This document shows, one piece after another, positions 25,957 through 34,663 of a DNA stretch of 64,000 nt (position 1 is the first letter of the stretch; each line of letters starts with the position of its first letter). A program made the translations under genes and the position numbers. The DNA comes from CAJXSN01 sp947492235. GTDB taxonomy: Bacteria; Pseudomonadota; Alphaproteobacteria; Sphingomonadales; Sphingomonadaceae. The notes below the pieces were generated by a model. The model was given only the letters and a program-made list of their open reading frames with translations. It was not told the origin of the DNA and did no database searches. The stretch spans positions 744,001 to 808,000 of the forward strand of contig NZ_CP170453.1 in the NCBI RefSeq assembly GCF_042492175.1, written 5' to 3'.

Positions 25957-28316
25957 CGCGGGACCCCAAAAGAATTGCCAAGGAAATGCCGGTTGGCAAG
26001 CATCTGCCCTATGCGCGCCATATCGATGATGCGACGATCGAGCTGCGCGACGGGCTGCTGATGCAGACCATTCGCATCGGCGGCCTGCTGTTCGAGACAT
26101 CCGATAGCGAGGAACTCAATTACCGCGCCGATTTGCGCGATGCGATGCTGCGCGCTCTGGGATCTTCGCGCTTCGCCATCTATCACCACGTCGTGCGCCG
26201 CCGTGCCGACGTCGCGCTGGGGGACAAATTCCCGGACGAGTTCTCGCAATCGCTTGACGACAAATGGCGCGCGCGGCTCGAGGGCCGCAACCTGTTCGTC
26301 AACGATCTGTTTCTCACGATCGTGCGCCGGCCCATGCAAGGGCGGATCGGCATAGCCGACAGGCTTCGCTCATGGATTGGTCGGCAGGGCGACGATCTGC
26401 GGGCGCAGCTTTTGGCAGACCTTCGCTCACTGAACGATGCACGCGAGGCAGCGGTCTCGGCGCTCGCATCCTACAACCCGCAGGTGTTGTCGCGCTATGA
26501 GGGAGCAGACGGTGCGACATGCTCCGAACCGCTCGAGTTCCTCTCTTGCCTTTGCAATGCGGAGATGAAGCCAGTGGCCGAGCCGCATGGCGATCTTGGG
26601 CATCACATACCGACACGGCGCATCAGCTTCGGACGTGATACCGTCGAGCTTGGCCCGAACGGGCCGCTCGATCGCCGGTTCGTCGCGATGGTGTCGATCA
26701 AGGATTACCCGAACCGCACACTGCCCGGCATGTTTGATGAGCTCTATCGCCTGCCGTTTGAGTTGCAGGTGACCCAGAGCTTTGCCTTCGTAGAACGGCG
26801 CGAGGCGCTTTCCCGGATGAACCTGGCGCTGCGCCGGATGCGCTCTGCTGAAGACGAGGCCATCTCGCTGCGCGATGAATTGGCGCAGGCGAAGGACGAA
26901 GTTGCTGCAGGCCGTGCTGGGTTTGGCGAGCACCACACGACGATTGCAATCCATGCGGGCAGCCAAGATGCCCTCAATCTGCAAGTGGCAGAGGTTATCG
27001 CGCTGCTGGCCGATCTCGGCATCAATGCGGTGCGCGAGGATATTGCGCTGGAGCCGACCTTCTGGGCGCAGTTTCCGGGCAATTTCCGCTATATCGGAAG
27101 GCGCGGCCTGGTCTCGACCACCAACTTTGCTGGCCTTGCCAGCTTGCACAATTTTCCTGTCGGGCGCGAGCGCGGCAATCATTGGGGCGAGGCGATCTCG
27201 CTGTTCGAAACGACGGCAGCAGGTCCCTATTTCTTCAACTTCCACCGCGCCGATTTGGGCAATTTTACCGTCATCGGTCCTTCTGGCTCCGGCAAGACCG
27301 TGGTCGTCAATTTTCTGCTCGCGCAGGCGCGGCGGCTGTCCCCTCGCATCGTCTTTTTCGACAAGGATAGGGGCGCAGAACTCTTCATCCGCGCAATCGG
27401 GGGCAGCTATGATCGGCTAAGCCCCGGCACGCCGTCCGGTCTCAATCCCCTGCAGCTTGATGATAGCGGCGCCAATCGCCAATTGCTGCAGGACTGGATC
27501 GGCGTATTGGCAGGCGGGGTGTCGAGCGATGAGGGCGGTATGATTGCCGAGGCCATCGACACTAACTTCGCCCAGCCCCGCGACCGGCGACGCCTGCGCT
27601 ATCTGTGCGAGCTGTTTCGCGGCGGGGATCGGCCGCGCCCCGATGATCTCTATTCCCGGCTCAGGCCCTGGTGGGGCGATGGAGAACGGGCCTGGCTTTT
27701 CGACAATCCCGAGGACAACACCGACCTCACAGCCGATACGGTCGGGTTCGATATGACCGCGCTGCTTGATGATCCAGTCATGCGCACGCCTGCCATGATG
27801 TATTTCTTCCACAGGGTCGAGGAGCGGCTCGACGGGAGCCCTGCGATCATAGTGGTCGATGAAGGCTGGAAAGCGCTCGATGACGAAGTCTTCGTGCGCC
27901 GCATCAAGGACTGGGAGAAGACAATCCGCAAAAGGAACGGAATTGTCGGCTTCGCAACCCAGAGCGCGAGCGATGCATTGGAAAGCAAGATCGCCAGCGC
28001 GATCATCGAGCAGGCGGCAACCCAGATATTCATGATCAATCCCAAGGCGCGCGCCGAGGATTATATCAACGGGTTCGGGCTGTCGCACCACGAGTTCGAT
28101 CTCGTGCGAACATTGCCCGACAGCTCGCATTGCTTCCTTATCCGCCATGGCAATGAAAGCGTGATCGCCCGGCTCGATCTGTCTGGCGAGAAGGACCTAC
28201 TCACTATCCTATCAGGGCGCGAGAGCACGGTGCGTCTGTTCGATGAACTTATCGCAGAGCATGGGAGCGATGATCCCGCCGCATGGATCCCGGAACTCTT
28301 GAGGCGCGCTGCCTGA
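25935..28316 (+). CDS. virB4: VirB4 ATPase of the T4SS
   Basis: The large cytoplasmic ATPase that powers pilus assembly and transfer. The 793-residue protein has the VirB4 N-terminal domain, Walker A IGPSGSGKTVVV, Walker B IIVVDEGWKAL and the GFATQSASDAL motif towards the C-terminus. ATG at 25935 is the sensible start, because the frame above it is virB3. Its stop overlaps the virB6 start (TGATG). Confidence 0.95.
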   Translation: MQFLPPVTRDPKRIAKEMPVGKHLPYARHIDDATIELRDGLLMQTIRIGGLLFETSDSEELNYRADLRDAMLRALGSSRFAIYHHVVRRRADVALGDKFPDEFSQSLDDKWRARLEGRNLFVNDLFLTIVRRPMQGRIGIADRLRSWIGRQGDDLRAQLLADLRSLNDAREAAVSALASYNPQVLSRYEGADGATCSEPLEFLSCLCNAEMKPVAEPHGDLGHHIPTRRISFGRDTVELGPNGPLDRRFVAMVSIKDYPNRTLPGMFDELYRLPFELQVTQSFAFVERREALSRMNLALRRMRSAEDEAISLRDELAQAKDEVAAGRAGFGEHHTTIAIHAGSQDALNLQVAEVIALLADLGINAVREDIALEPTFWAQFPGNFRYIGRRGLVSTTNFAGLASLHNFPVGRERGNHWGEAISLFETTAAGPYFFNFHRADLGNFTVIGPSGSGKTVVVNFLLAQARRLSPRIVFFDKDRGAELFIRAIGGSYDRLSPGTPSGLNPLQLDDSGANRQLLQDWIGVLAGGVSSDEGGMIAEAIDTNFAQPRDRRRLRYLCELFRGGDRPRPDDLYSRLRPWWGDGERAWLFDNPEDNTDLTADTVGFDMTALLDDPVMRTPAMMYFFHRVEERLDGSPAIIVVDEGWKALDDEVFVRRIKDWEKTIRKRNGIVGFATQSASDALESKIASAIIEQAATQIFMINPKARAEDYINGFGLSHHEFDLVRTLPDSSHCFLIRHGNESVIARLDLSGEKDLLTILSGRESTVRLFDELIAEHGSDDPAAWIPELLRRAA

Positions 28317-29539
28317 TGGCCTGTCCGACGATCCTGACAGGCGATGCCTTCCTGACGCGGGTGGTCACGCATATCGACTGTCAGGCACAGGCGCTTGGCA
28401 GTTACGGGTTCCAGAGCCTGTCACAGCCCGGCTCGCTGGCCTCGAACGTCATGCTCTCGCTGCTGACGATCTTTGTCGCCCTGTTTGCGATCCGGCTCTT
28501 GTTCGGCCCCGCGCCTGGCGCACGCGATGTCGTGGGCGATGTGGTCAAGATCGGCATTGTGCTGACGCTTGCCTTTTCATGGCCCGCATTCCGCACGCTC
28601 ATCTACGATCTGACCCTGAACGGTCCTGCCCAGATTGCTGCAGCAATAGCACCGGCAACACTTGCCGATGTGGGCTCAGGTTTCCTTCAGCGGCTGCAGC
28701 GCGTCGATACCGCGATCATCGAATTAACCTCGGTGGGCACGGGGCGCACGATTGGTCAATTTGTCGATCCCGGCTCGCCGGAAGCAACCTTTCGGGGACA
28801 GGGCCTCGCCGACGAAGAAACCTTCGGGACAGCGCGTCTGTTCTTCCTGTCGGGCATCATCGGCAGTTTGGCGCTTCTGCGGGTCATTGCAGGTTTGCTT
28901 CTTGCTATTGCACCGCTCGCTGCGGGCTTGCTGTTGTTCGAGCAAACGCGCGGGCTTTTTGCAGGCTGGCTACGCGGACTTGTGCTGGCCCTTGTCGGCT
29001 CCCTTGGGGTGACCATCTTGCTGGCTTTCGAGCTCGCGCTGCTCGAACCCTGGCTTGCCGATGCGCTGCGCATTCGCTCGCTCGGTTATGCCGCGCCTTC
29101 GAGTCCAACTGAACTTCTGGCACTTACCTTGGCCTTTGCCGTGGCTCAGCTGGCTCTGGTATTTCTGCTCGCATGGATCGCCTTTCACCGGGGCGCAGCG
29201 GTTCTCAAGGTCACATCGGGCGAACGCCGTTCCGATAGCACCGCGCCAAATCTTGCGCCTCTGGCCTCCATGCGCGAGAGTGCAGGCATGACAAGAGCGC
29301 AGCGCATTTCCGACACTGTCGAGATACAAATGCGGCGTGAGAACCTGGTCGAAAACAATCGGATCAGTTTTCGCAGTCTTGGCACTGATCGGTCGGCGTC
29401 GACCGGTCCTTCTTCCGACGCCGGCTTTGGCTCAGGGTCGAGCGCGCCTGCGCCGGCGGGTCCTCCGCGTCTGGGTAGCTCCTATCGCCGGACTTCCTAT
29501 CGCCGTTCGGTTGCGGCGAGCTCGCGGGATGCCCGGTAA
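28316..29539 (+). CDS. virB6: VirB6-like T4SS polytopic membrane protein
   Basis: A 407-residue inner-membrane protein with about six hydrophobic segments between residues 45 and 305, in the pattern of VirB6/TrbL channel proteins. The cytoplasmic tail (about 310-407) is Ser/Gly/Arg-rich and likely disordered. It starts in the virB4 stop (TGATG), and virB8 starts directly after its stop. Position and topology support VirB6; sequence similarity in this family is low. Confidence 0.88.
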   Translation: MACPTILTGDAFLTRVVTHIDCQAQALGSYGFQSLSQPGSLASNVMLSLLTIFVALFAIRLLFGPAPGARDVVGDVVKIGIVLTLAFSWPAFRTLIYDLTLNGPAQIAAAIAPATLADVGSGFLQRLQRVDTAIIELTSVGTGRTIGQFVDPGSPEATFRGQGLADEETFGTARLFFLSGIIGSLALLRVIAGLLLAIAPLAAGLLLFEQTRGLFAGWLRGLVLALVGSLGVTILLAFELALLEPWLADALRIRSLGYAAPSSPTELLALTLAFAVAQLALVFLLAWIAFHRGAAVLKVTSGERRSDSTAPNLAPLASMRESAGMTRAQRISDTVEIQMRRENLVENNRISFRSLGTDRSASTGPSSDAGFGSGSSAPAPAGPPRLGSSYRRTSYRRSVAASSRDAR

Positions 29540-30283
29540 ATGGGCCGGCAGGAGAAAATCGAACCGCTCGATATGGAAGTCGAGGACAGCTGGTCGCACA
29601 GCGTTACAGCCGATCTGGAGCGCTCACGCAGACGCGCCTGGATCGTCGCCGCAGTCGCGGGAGCTATCGCCATACTTCTCACGATTGCGCTGGTGATCGT
29701 GCTACCGCTCAAAACAGTCGAGCCCTACACGCTACTGGTTGATCGCCAGACCGGCAATGTCGAACTGCTGCAGCCGCTCGACGCACAGACGATTGCGCCC
29801 GATGCCGCGCTAACCCGGTCGTTCGTCGTGCAATACGTCGTGGCGCGCGAAAGCTATGATGCAGCGAGTGTCGGGCGCGATTATCGAAAAGTGGCGCTGA
29901 TGAGCACGGGCGACGCGCGCCAGCGCTATGTCGCCTCAATGCAAAGCAGCAATGCACAAAGCCCGCTTTCCTTTATGCCCGCAGGAGGCACGATCACGGT
30001 CGATGTGCGCAGCGTGTCTTCGCTGGCGCCGGGCCGTTCGCTCGTGCGGTTTACAACTGTGCGATCTGATCCGGGCGCGCAGGTGCAGGCCGCGCAGTAC
30101 TGGGCAGCGATCGTCGATTATGGCTATTCGCAAGCTGCGATGAGCGAAGAGGATCGCCTCCTCAATCCGCTCGGGTTTCAGGTCACGCGCTATCGCCGCG
30201 ATGCCGAGACCCTGCCCGAAGTGACCGAAGCGAGGGAGGCGGCAGTCGAGGCCATGGAAGCGAGCGAAGGGCAAACGCCGTGA
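29540..30283 (+). CDS. virB8: VirB8-like T4SS assembly protein
   Basis: A bitopic inner-membrane protein of 247 residues. A short cytoplasmic N-terminus and one membrane helix (about residues 34-57) precede a periplasmic NTF2-like VirB8 domain with TVEPYTLLVDRQTGNV and NPLGFQVTRYRRDAE. It connects the inner-membrane complex with VirB9 and VirB10. It overlaps virB9 by 4 bp. Confidence 0.93.
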   Translation: MGRQEKIEPLDMEVEDSWSHSVTADLERSRRRAWIVAAVAGAIAILLTIALVIVLPLKTVEPYTLLVDRQTGNVELLQPLDAQTIAPDAALTRSFVVQYVVARESYDAASVGRDYRKVALMSTGDARQRYVASMQSSNAQSPLSFMPAGGTITVDVRSVSSLAPGRSLVRFTTVRSDPGAQVQAAQYWAAIVDYGYSQAAMSEEDRLLNPLGFQVTRYRRDAETLPEVTEAREAAVEAMEASEGQTP

Positions 30284-30975
30284 GGCGGTTACCTGCCATT
30301 GCGGCGAGCGCCGCTGCCTTTGCGCTTCAGGGTCAGTCGCTTCCCGTGCCCGACGCGAACAATCCCAGGCTCCAGACGCTGCAGGTATCGCCGGATGACA
30401 CCTACCGGCTCCTCGCGCTGCCCGAAACCGGGCTGACTGTCCTGTTCGAACGCGGCGAACGCATCACGCGGGCCACCATCAGCGACGCCGATGCGTTTGA
30501 AGTGAGCGTCTCGCCGGCAGCAGACAGTTTCATGCTGCGTCCGCGTGGGCTTGGTGCCACCTCCGAAATCGCGATTGTTACTGATATGCGGCAGTACCGG
30601 TTCCTGGTCGATACGCAGGACAGCCTGCTTGCCGCCTATCTCGTCCGGTTCGAAGCCGAGCCTGCCCCCTCCGATTCTGCGCCCGACTATTCGCCGCAGC
30701 CCACTCAAACCTGGGCCTACCGCATACGCGGCGACCGCGAGGTACAACCTGCCCGGGTCCATGATGATGGCCGCAAGACGCGTATCTTCTTTGCGCCCGA
30801 GCAGGCACTGCCCGCCATCTTTGCGATCGGCCCGACAGGCGAAGAACAGGCGGTCAATGGCTATATGCGCGGCGAAGCCTTCATCATTGATCGCGTCTTC
30901 GAAGAACTCGTCTTTCGAATCGACAAGGAGAAGGCGACAGCCAAGCGGCAAAGTTCTCCGGAGGCGGCCGGATGA
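30280..30975 (+). CDS. virB9: VirB9-like T4SS outer-membrane core protein
   Basis: A periplasmic protein of 231 residues with an N-terminal signal segment (IAASAAAFALQGQSLP), an N-terminal VirB9 beta domain and a C-terminal domain with TRIFFAPEQALPAIFAI and VNGYMRGEAFIIDRVFEELVFR (seen in parts). VirB9 forms the outer-membrane core with VirB7 and VirB10. No virB7 lipoprotein gene was found here. It overlaps virB10 by 4 bp. Confidence 0.93.
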   Translation: MRRLPAIAASAAAFALQGQSLPVPDANNPRLQTLQVSPDDTYRLLALPETGLTVLFERGERITRATISDADAFEVSVSPAADSFMLRPRGLGATSEIAIVTDMRQYRFLVDTQDSLLAAYLVRFEAEPAPSDSAPDYSPQPTQTWAYRIRGDREVQPARVHDDGRKTRIFFAPEQALPAIFAIGPTGEEQAVNGYMRGEAFIIDRVFEELVFRIDKEKATAKRQSSPEAAG

Positions 30976-32039
30976 GCGAAGCCGCAAACCCCACGGGATC
31001 GGGCGTGCCGGACAGCGATCCGTTCCCACAGGTCGCGCCAGCGACGACCAGCAATCTGGGCGTCTGGCTTTTCGGAGCGGCCTTATTGGTGGGCGGGATT
31101 GGTCTGTTCAGCGCGCTCAATGCCAATCGGACGCAAGGTCTGGAGGCTGAGGCCACGCCGATCCTCCCTGGCAATGGACAGATTTCTTCGCCGCCCCCTC
31201 TGAGCGTGCCCGATAGGGGAGGCGACTTGCTTGCAGAACGCTATCGCCGCCTGCCGCCTGTGCCCGTGCAGGTCATCGCCCGCGAGCCTGTTCCTCGTCC
31301 GGCAACGGCCCCTTCTGCGGCCGTATCAACCACGCCGCCGCGGCCAAGACCTGCGCCGCCTGCAGATCCGGGCGACACCACCCCTCCGCCCGGACCTTCG
31401 GTTGTCTTCGAGAACGCGTTCCCCGCCCGGCCATTGCCGCCAACCACCACGTCCGATGCAGACGATCCGGAGCGCGTGAACGCGCGCCGCTTCGCCAACC
31501 CATCGCGCACCATTCCGCTCGGGACCATTATTCCGGCTGTTCTCGAGACAGCGCTCGACTCCACGCGGCCCGGCGCAGTGCGCGCGCTGGTCCAACGTGA
31601 TGTGCACGGGTTTGACGGGACGCAGGTCCTCATCCAGCGCGGCAGTCGGCTCTACGGAGAATACGAGGCCGACCTGCAATCCGGACAGAAACGCGCCGCC
31701 ATTCGCTGGACGCGGCTCATGCGGCCCGATGGCGTTCTGATCTCGCTCGATTCGCCTGCATCCGATCCGCTCGGGCGCGCTGGCGTGCGCGGAAAAGTAG
31801 ATAGCAAGTTCTTCGCGCGCTTTGGCGGAGCTCTTCTCCAATCCGTGCTCGATGTGGGGGTCGGCGTGGCGACGCGCGAAGCGACCGGCGGTGTGATTGT
31901 CGCTATACCCGGCGCGACCAGCACCGTCTCGCAAACCATTCAGCAGAACCAGCCACAGCCGACGCTCAAGGTGAAGCACGGAACGAGCGTTTCTGTGTTC
32001 GTCGCACGCGACCTCGATTTCTCCGGTGTCGGGACATGA
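30972..32039 (+). CDS. virB10: VirB10-like T4SS core protein
   Basis: A 355-residue protein that spans both membranes. A cytoplasmic tail, one membrane helix (about residues 27-48: LGVWLFGAALLVGGIGLFS), a Pro-rich periplasmic linker (about 70-150) and a C-terminal TrbI/VirB10 beta barrel follow. The barrel has the family segments IPLGTIIPAVLETALDS and LIQRGSRLYGEYEADL. It overlaps virB9 and lies 32 bp before the first virB2. Confidence 0.94.
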   Translation: MSEAANPTGSGVPDSDPFPQVAPATTSNLGVWLFGAALLVGGIGLFSALNANRTQGLEAEATPILPGNGQISSPPPLSVPDRGGDLLAERYRRLPPVPVQVIAREPVPRPATAPSAAVSTTPPRPRPAPPADPGDTTPPPGPSVVFENAFPARPLPPTTTSDADDPERVNARRFANPSRTIPLGTIIPAVLETALDSTRPGAVRALVQRDVHGFDGTQVLIQRGSRLYGEYEADLQSGQKRAAIRWTRLMRPDGVLISLDSPASDPLGRAGVRGKVDSKFFARFGGALLQSVLDVGVGVATREATGGVIVAIPGATSTVSQTIQQNQPQPTLKVKHGTSVSVFVARDLDFSGVGT

Positions 32040-32071
32040 GCTTCGCTGCACAAACATCAGGGAGCTTTTGA

Positions 32072-32299
32072 ATGGATCCGCAAGGCTCGGGCGTCCTCGT
32101 GAGCGCCATGCAGTGGCTCCAGGGCACATTGCTCGGCACTGTCGCAACAGTTGCGGCGGTCATTGCCGTGGCAGCGGTCGGGTTCATGATGCTGACCGGA
32201 CGGCTCGACTGGCGTTTCGGAGCGACGGTCATCATTGGCTGTTTCATCATCTTCGGTGCAGCCTCGATCGTGGCGGGCATTCAGGCAGCGTCTGGCTGA
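32072..32299 (+). CDS. virB2: TrbC/VirB2-family pilin, first copy
   Basis: A 75-residue protein with two hydrophobic helices (about residues 18-42 and 49-70) separated by a short polar loop, the TrbC/VirB2 pilin pattern. A classic cleavable signal is not obvious. It lies between virB10 and virB11 rather than at the operon start as in Agrobacterium. A second pilin-like gene follows virB11. Confidence 0.87.
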   Translation: MDPQGSGVLVSAMQWLQGTLLGTVATVAAVIAVAAVGFMMLTGRLDWRFGATVIIGCFIIFGAASIVAGIQAASG

Positions 32300-32305
32300 T
32301 CGGAA

Positions 32306-33331
32306 ATGGACCAGATTGCTCCCACCGAAGACACGGCAGCGCCTAACGAGCCTTTTGAAGATCGTTCCAAGGGCTATTATCTCGACAGCTTTCTAGCGCC
32401 CTTGGCCGGCGTGCTGTCGCGGGACGATGTAACCGACATCTATATCAATCGGCCCAATGAAATCTGGGTCGAAGCCGTTGGCGGGGAGATTACGCGCCAT
32501 GATGTTCAGGGCCTGACTGAAGCCGATCTGGCGCGGCTGTCGCGGCAAATTGCAGCGGCCAGCGCGCAAGGGATCAATCGCAACCATCCCCTGCTCGCCG
32601 CGAACCTCCCCGACGGATCACGGGTACAGATTGTTGCACCGCCAGCGACGCGTGCCGGCCACGCCATCGCTATCCGTAGGCACGTTGTCTCCCGCTTCTC
32701 GCTCAGCGACTGGGCCGAGGATGGTGCCTTCGAGCATCTTGGTAAGAGCGTGAAGCTGGAGCGCCTTCCTCCGCGGACGCATCGGACGCTCGATGGTGAA
32801 GAGGCGGAGACTTACCTGCGGCAGGCCGTTCTCGGTCGAAAGAATATCCTAGTTGCGGGCGGGACCTCCACCGGCAAGACCACCTTTCTGAACGCATTGT
32901 TGGCGGAGATACCAAAGTCCGAACGGCTGATACTGATTGAGGACTCCGAAGAACTTCAGATCGCGCATGAGAATGCCGTTGGCCTGATCTCGGTGCGCGG
33001 GCGCCTTGGCGAATCCGATGCCAGTGCAGAAGACCTGCTTATCGCTGCACTACGCATGCGGCCTGACCGCATTATCCTTGGCGAGCTGCGCGGGATCGAA
33101 GCCTTCACCTTTATGCGGGCGATCAACACTGGGCATCCCGGTTCCATCACCACCATCCATGCCGACACGCCGTTTCGGGCCATCGAACAGCTTGTTCTGC
33201 TGGTCGTGCAGGCATCAAACCTTAAGCGCGACGATGCGCGGCATTATATCCTGCAAAGTGTCGATGTGTTCGTCCAGCTCGAGAGGCGCGATGGCCAGCG
33301 GCGCGTTGCACAGATCATGGTGGCGGAGTGA
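32306..33331 (+). CDS. virB11: VirB11 ATPase of the T4SS
   Basis: A hexameric secretion ATPase of 341 residues. The N-terminal domain carries DVTDIYINRPNEIWVE; the ATPase domain has Walker A VAGGTSTGKTTFLNAL, the Asp box LILIEDSEELQ, Walker B DRIILGELRG and the His box GHPGSITTIHAD. VirB11 switches VirB4 between pilus assembly and substrate export. Its stop overlaps the next start (TGATG). Confidence 0.95.
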   Translation: MDQIAPTEDTAAPNEPFEDRSKGYYLDSFLAPLAGVLSRDDVTDIYINRPNEIWVEAVGGEITRHDVQGLTEADLARLSRQIAAASAQGINRNHPLLAANLPDGSRVQIVAPPATRAGHAIAIRRHVVSRFSLSDWAEDGAFEHLGKSVKLERLPPRTHRTLDGEEAETYLRQAVLGRKNILVAGGTSTGKTTFLNALLAEIPKSERLILIEDSEELQIAHENAVGLISVRGRLGESDASAEDLLIAALRMRPDRIILGELRGIEAFTFMRAINTGHPGSITTIHADTPFRAIEQLVLLVVQASNLKRDDARHYILQSVDVFVQLERRDGQRRVAQIMVAE

Positions 33332-33699
33332 TGGCGTTGCGCAGTTCAGGGGGTGACCTGTTTACGGCGGCCGGCCCGAGCGCAGTTGAAAGTGCAGCTG
33401 CTTGGATTGCGACGCTTCTAACCGGAAGCTTGGCGGTCACACTGTCGGTGCTCGCAGTGGCCATCATTGGGTTCCTCACGCTTAGCGGCCGCTTCCCGGT
33501 CCGCGAGTCTGGTCGTGCCATATTGGGTGTCTTCTTATTGCTTGGCGCTAGCACCTTGGCTTCGGCGCTAATTGGGTTAGCCGAGCGGGGGATGAATAGC
33601 GGGCCTGCGATGGTCTACTCCCAGCCCGTGCAAGCCGAGCGCGATTTGCAGCCTGCCGAGTATGATCCCTATGCGGGAGCTTCATTGAGGCGGGATTGA
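33331..33699 (+). CDS. TrbC/VirB2-family pilin, second copy
   Basis: A 122-residue protein with the two-helix TrbC/VirB2 pattern (about residues 28-50 and 58-83) and a polar C-terminal tail of about 35 residues that the first copy lacks. It overlaps the virB11 stop and ends the operon. Its tail suggests a diverged pilin or pilin-like subunit. It is convergent with the degenerate transposase, 13 bp away. Confidence 0.8.
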   Translation: MALRSSGGDLFTAAGPSAVESAAAWIATLLTGSLAVTLSVLAVAIIGFLTLSGRFPVRESGRAILGVFLLLGASTLASALIGLAERGMNSGPAMVYSQPVQAERDLQPAEYDPYAGASLRRD

Positions 33700-33712
33700 G
33701 AGTGTCCGCCCA

Positions 33713-34406
33713 TCAGGCTGCCTTTGGCTTGGGTCCCCGCTTGCGCGGGCGAAGCGTTCGTCCAGTCGCGTCTTCCTGCCGCTTGATCCATTCGTCTGCT
33801 GCAAGCGGGCGGACAGTGCGCAACCGCGCCTCGATCGCTTCGGCCATATTTTCACCTTCAGCGGCTGTACCTCCACCTTACAGCCCATGCCGCAACATCG
33901 ACCTCCAGTTCGAGACCTCACCCGCTAGAGCCTCGACATCGGTCAGCGGATCATGCGGCAGCCGGTTGCCACGAATATGGGTCTGCGCGCTTGACCATTT
34001 CCATTGCTCTGCCCGTTGCACCATCTTTGCTGCGACCGGGTTGTTCTCAACATAGCGAACCGCTGCCATAAGATGAGATTGGTCCATCGGATAGCTGGCA
34101 AACCGGCCTTGAAACAGATGACCGCGCCACCCTTCGCGGAAATTGACCATGCGCGTGTAACGCCGGTGCACTTCGCCCAAAGTGGCGCGCAGGCCGTCCT
34201 CATGGCTCGGGACCAGAATGAGATGAACGGGGTTGTCCAAAAGGCACCACGCAATGCAACGGGTTTGTGCGCCCTGAGCAGCAGTGGCCAATTGACAAAG
34301 ATATTGTGCCTGTCGTCGTCGGAGAAAAAGACTGGCAAACGCCGGGTTCCACGCTGGGTGACGTGATGGGGGACAAAGGGCAAAACGATACGGGACAGGC
34401 GAGCAA
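33713..34406 (-). pseudogene. REP-associated tyrosine transposase (RAYT, Y1/HUH type), decayed
   Basis: Fragments of one RAYT can be read in order. The N-terminus ARLSRIVLPFVPHHVTQRG (from 34403) lacks a start codon, because the expected ATG is TTT. A frameshift near 34270-34310 leads to RCIAWCLLDNPVHLILVP, where the HUH motif (normally HVH) reads PVH. The middle part GWRGHLFQGRFASYP is intact. An in-frame TAA at 33878 follows MLRHGL, yet the same frame continues to the typical tail AEAIEARLRTVRPLAADEW and KRGPKPKAA, ending at 33713. Four separate lesions make it non-functional. Confidence 0.88.
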
Positions 34407-34474
34407 AAGAGTCTGGCGAGGCAATGTTTGCCGCAGCGTCAATTACGTATGCTGTTCCCGGAACTACCCGTATC

Positions 34475-34663
34475 CTAATTAAACCAGTCAATCATGATAC
34501 TACCCACTTTCACGACAGCGAACACTACTGATGCTGATATAAAGGAAAGCAATATCCATTCGATAATTCCGTAATCACTCAATATTGCATAAGGCCCCCA
34601 CAAAATAAGAGACGTCGCGAAAAGCTTAGACAGGCTCAGAATAATGATTAGAAGATTTTGCAC
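34475..34663 (-). CDS. Small membrane protein directly after the RHS gene (immunity candidate)
   Basis: A 62-residue protein with two hydrophobic segments (about residues 3-26 and 33-56) and few charges. It starts with GTG immediately after the RHS stop codon (TAAGTG), with AGGG a few bases upstream inside the RHS end. It is AT-rich compared with the RHS gene. By position it is a candidate immunity partner of the RHS C-terminal domain. This is inference from gene order; no family is recognised. Confidence 0.6.
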   Translation of the reverse strand: MQNLLIIILSLSKLFATSLILWGPYAILSDYGIIEWILLSFISASVVFAVVKVGSIMIDWFN

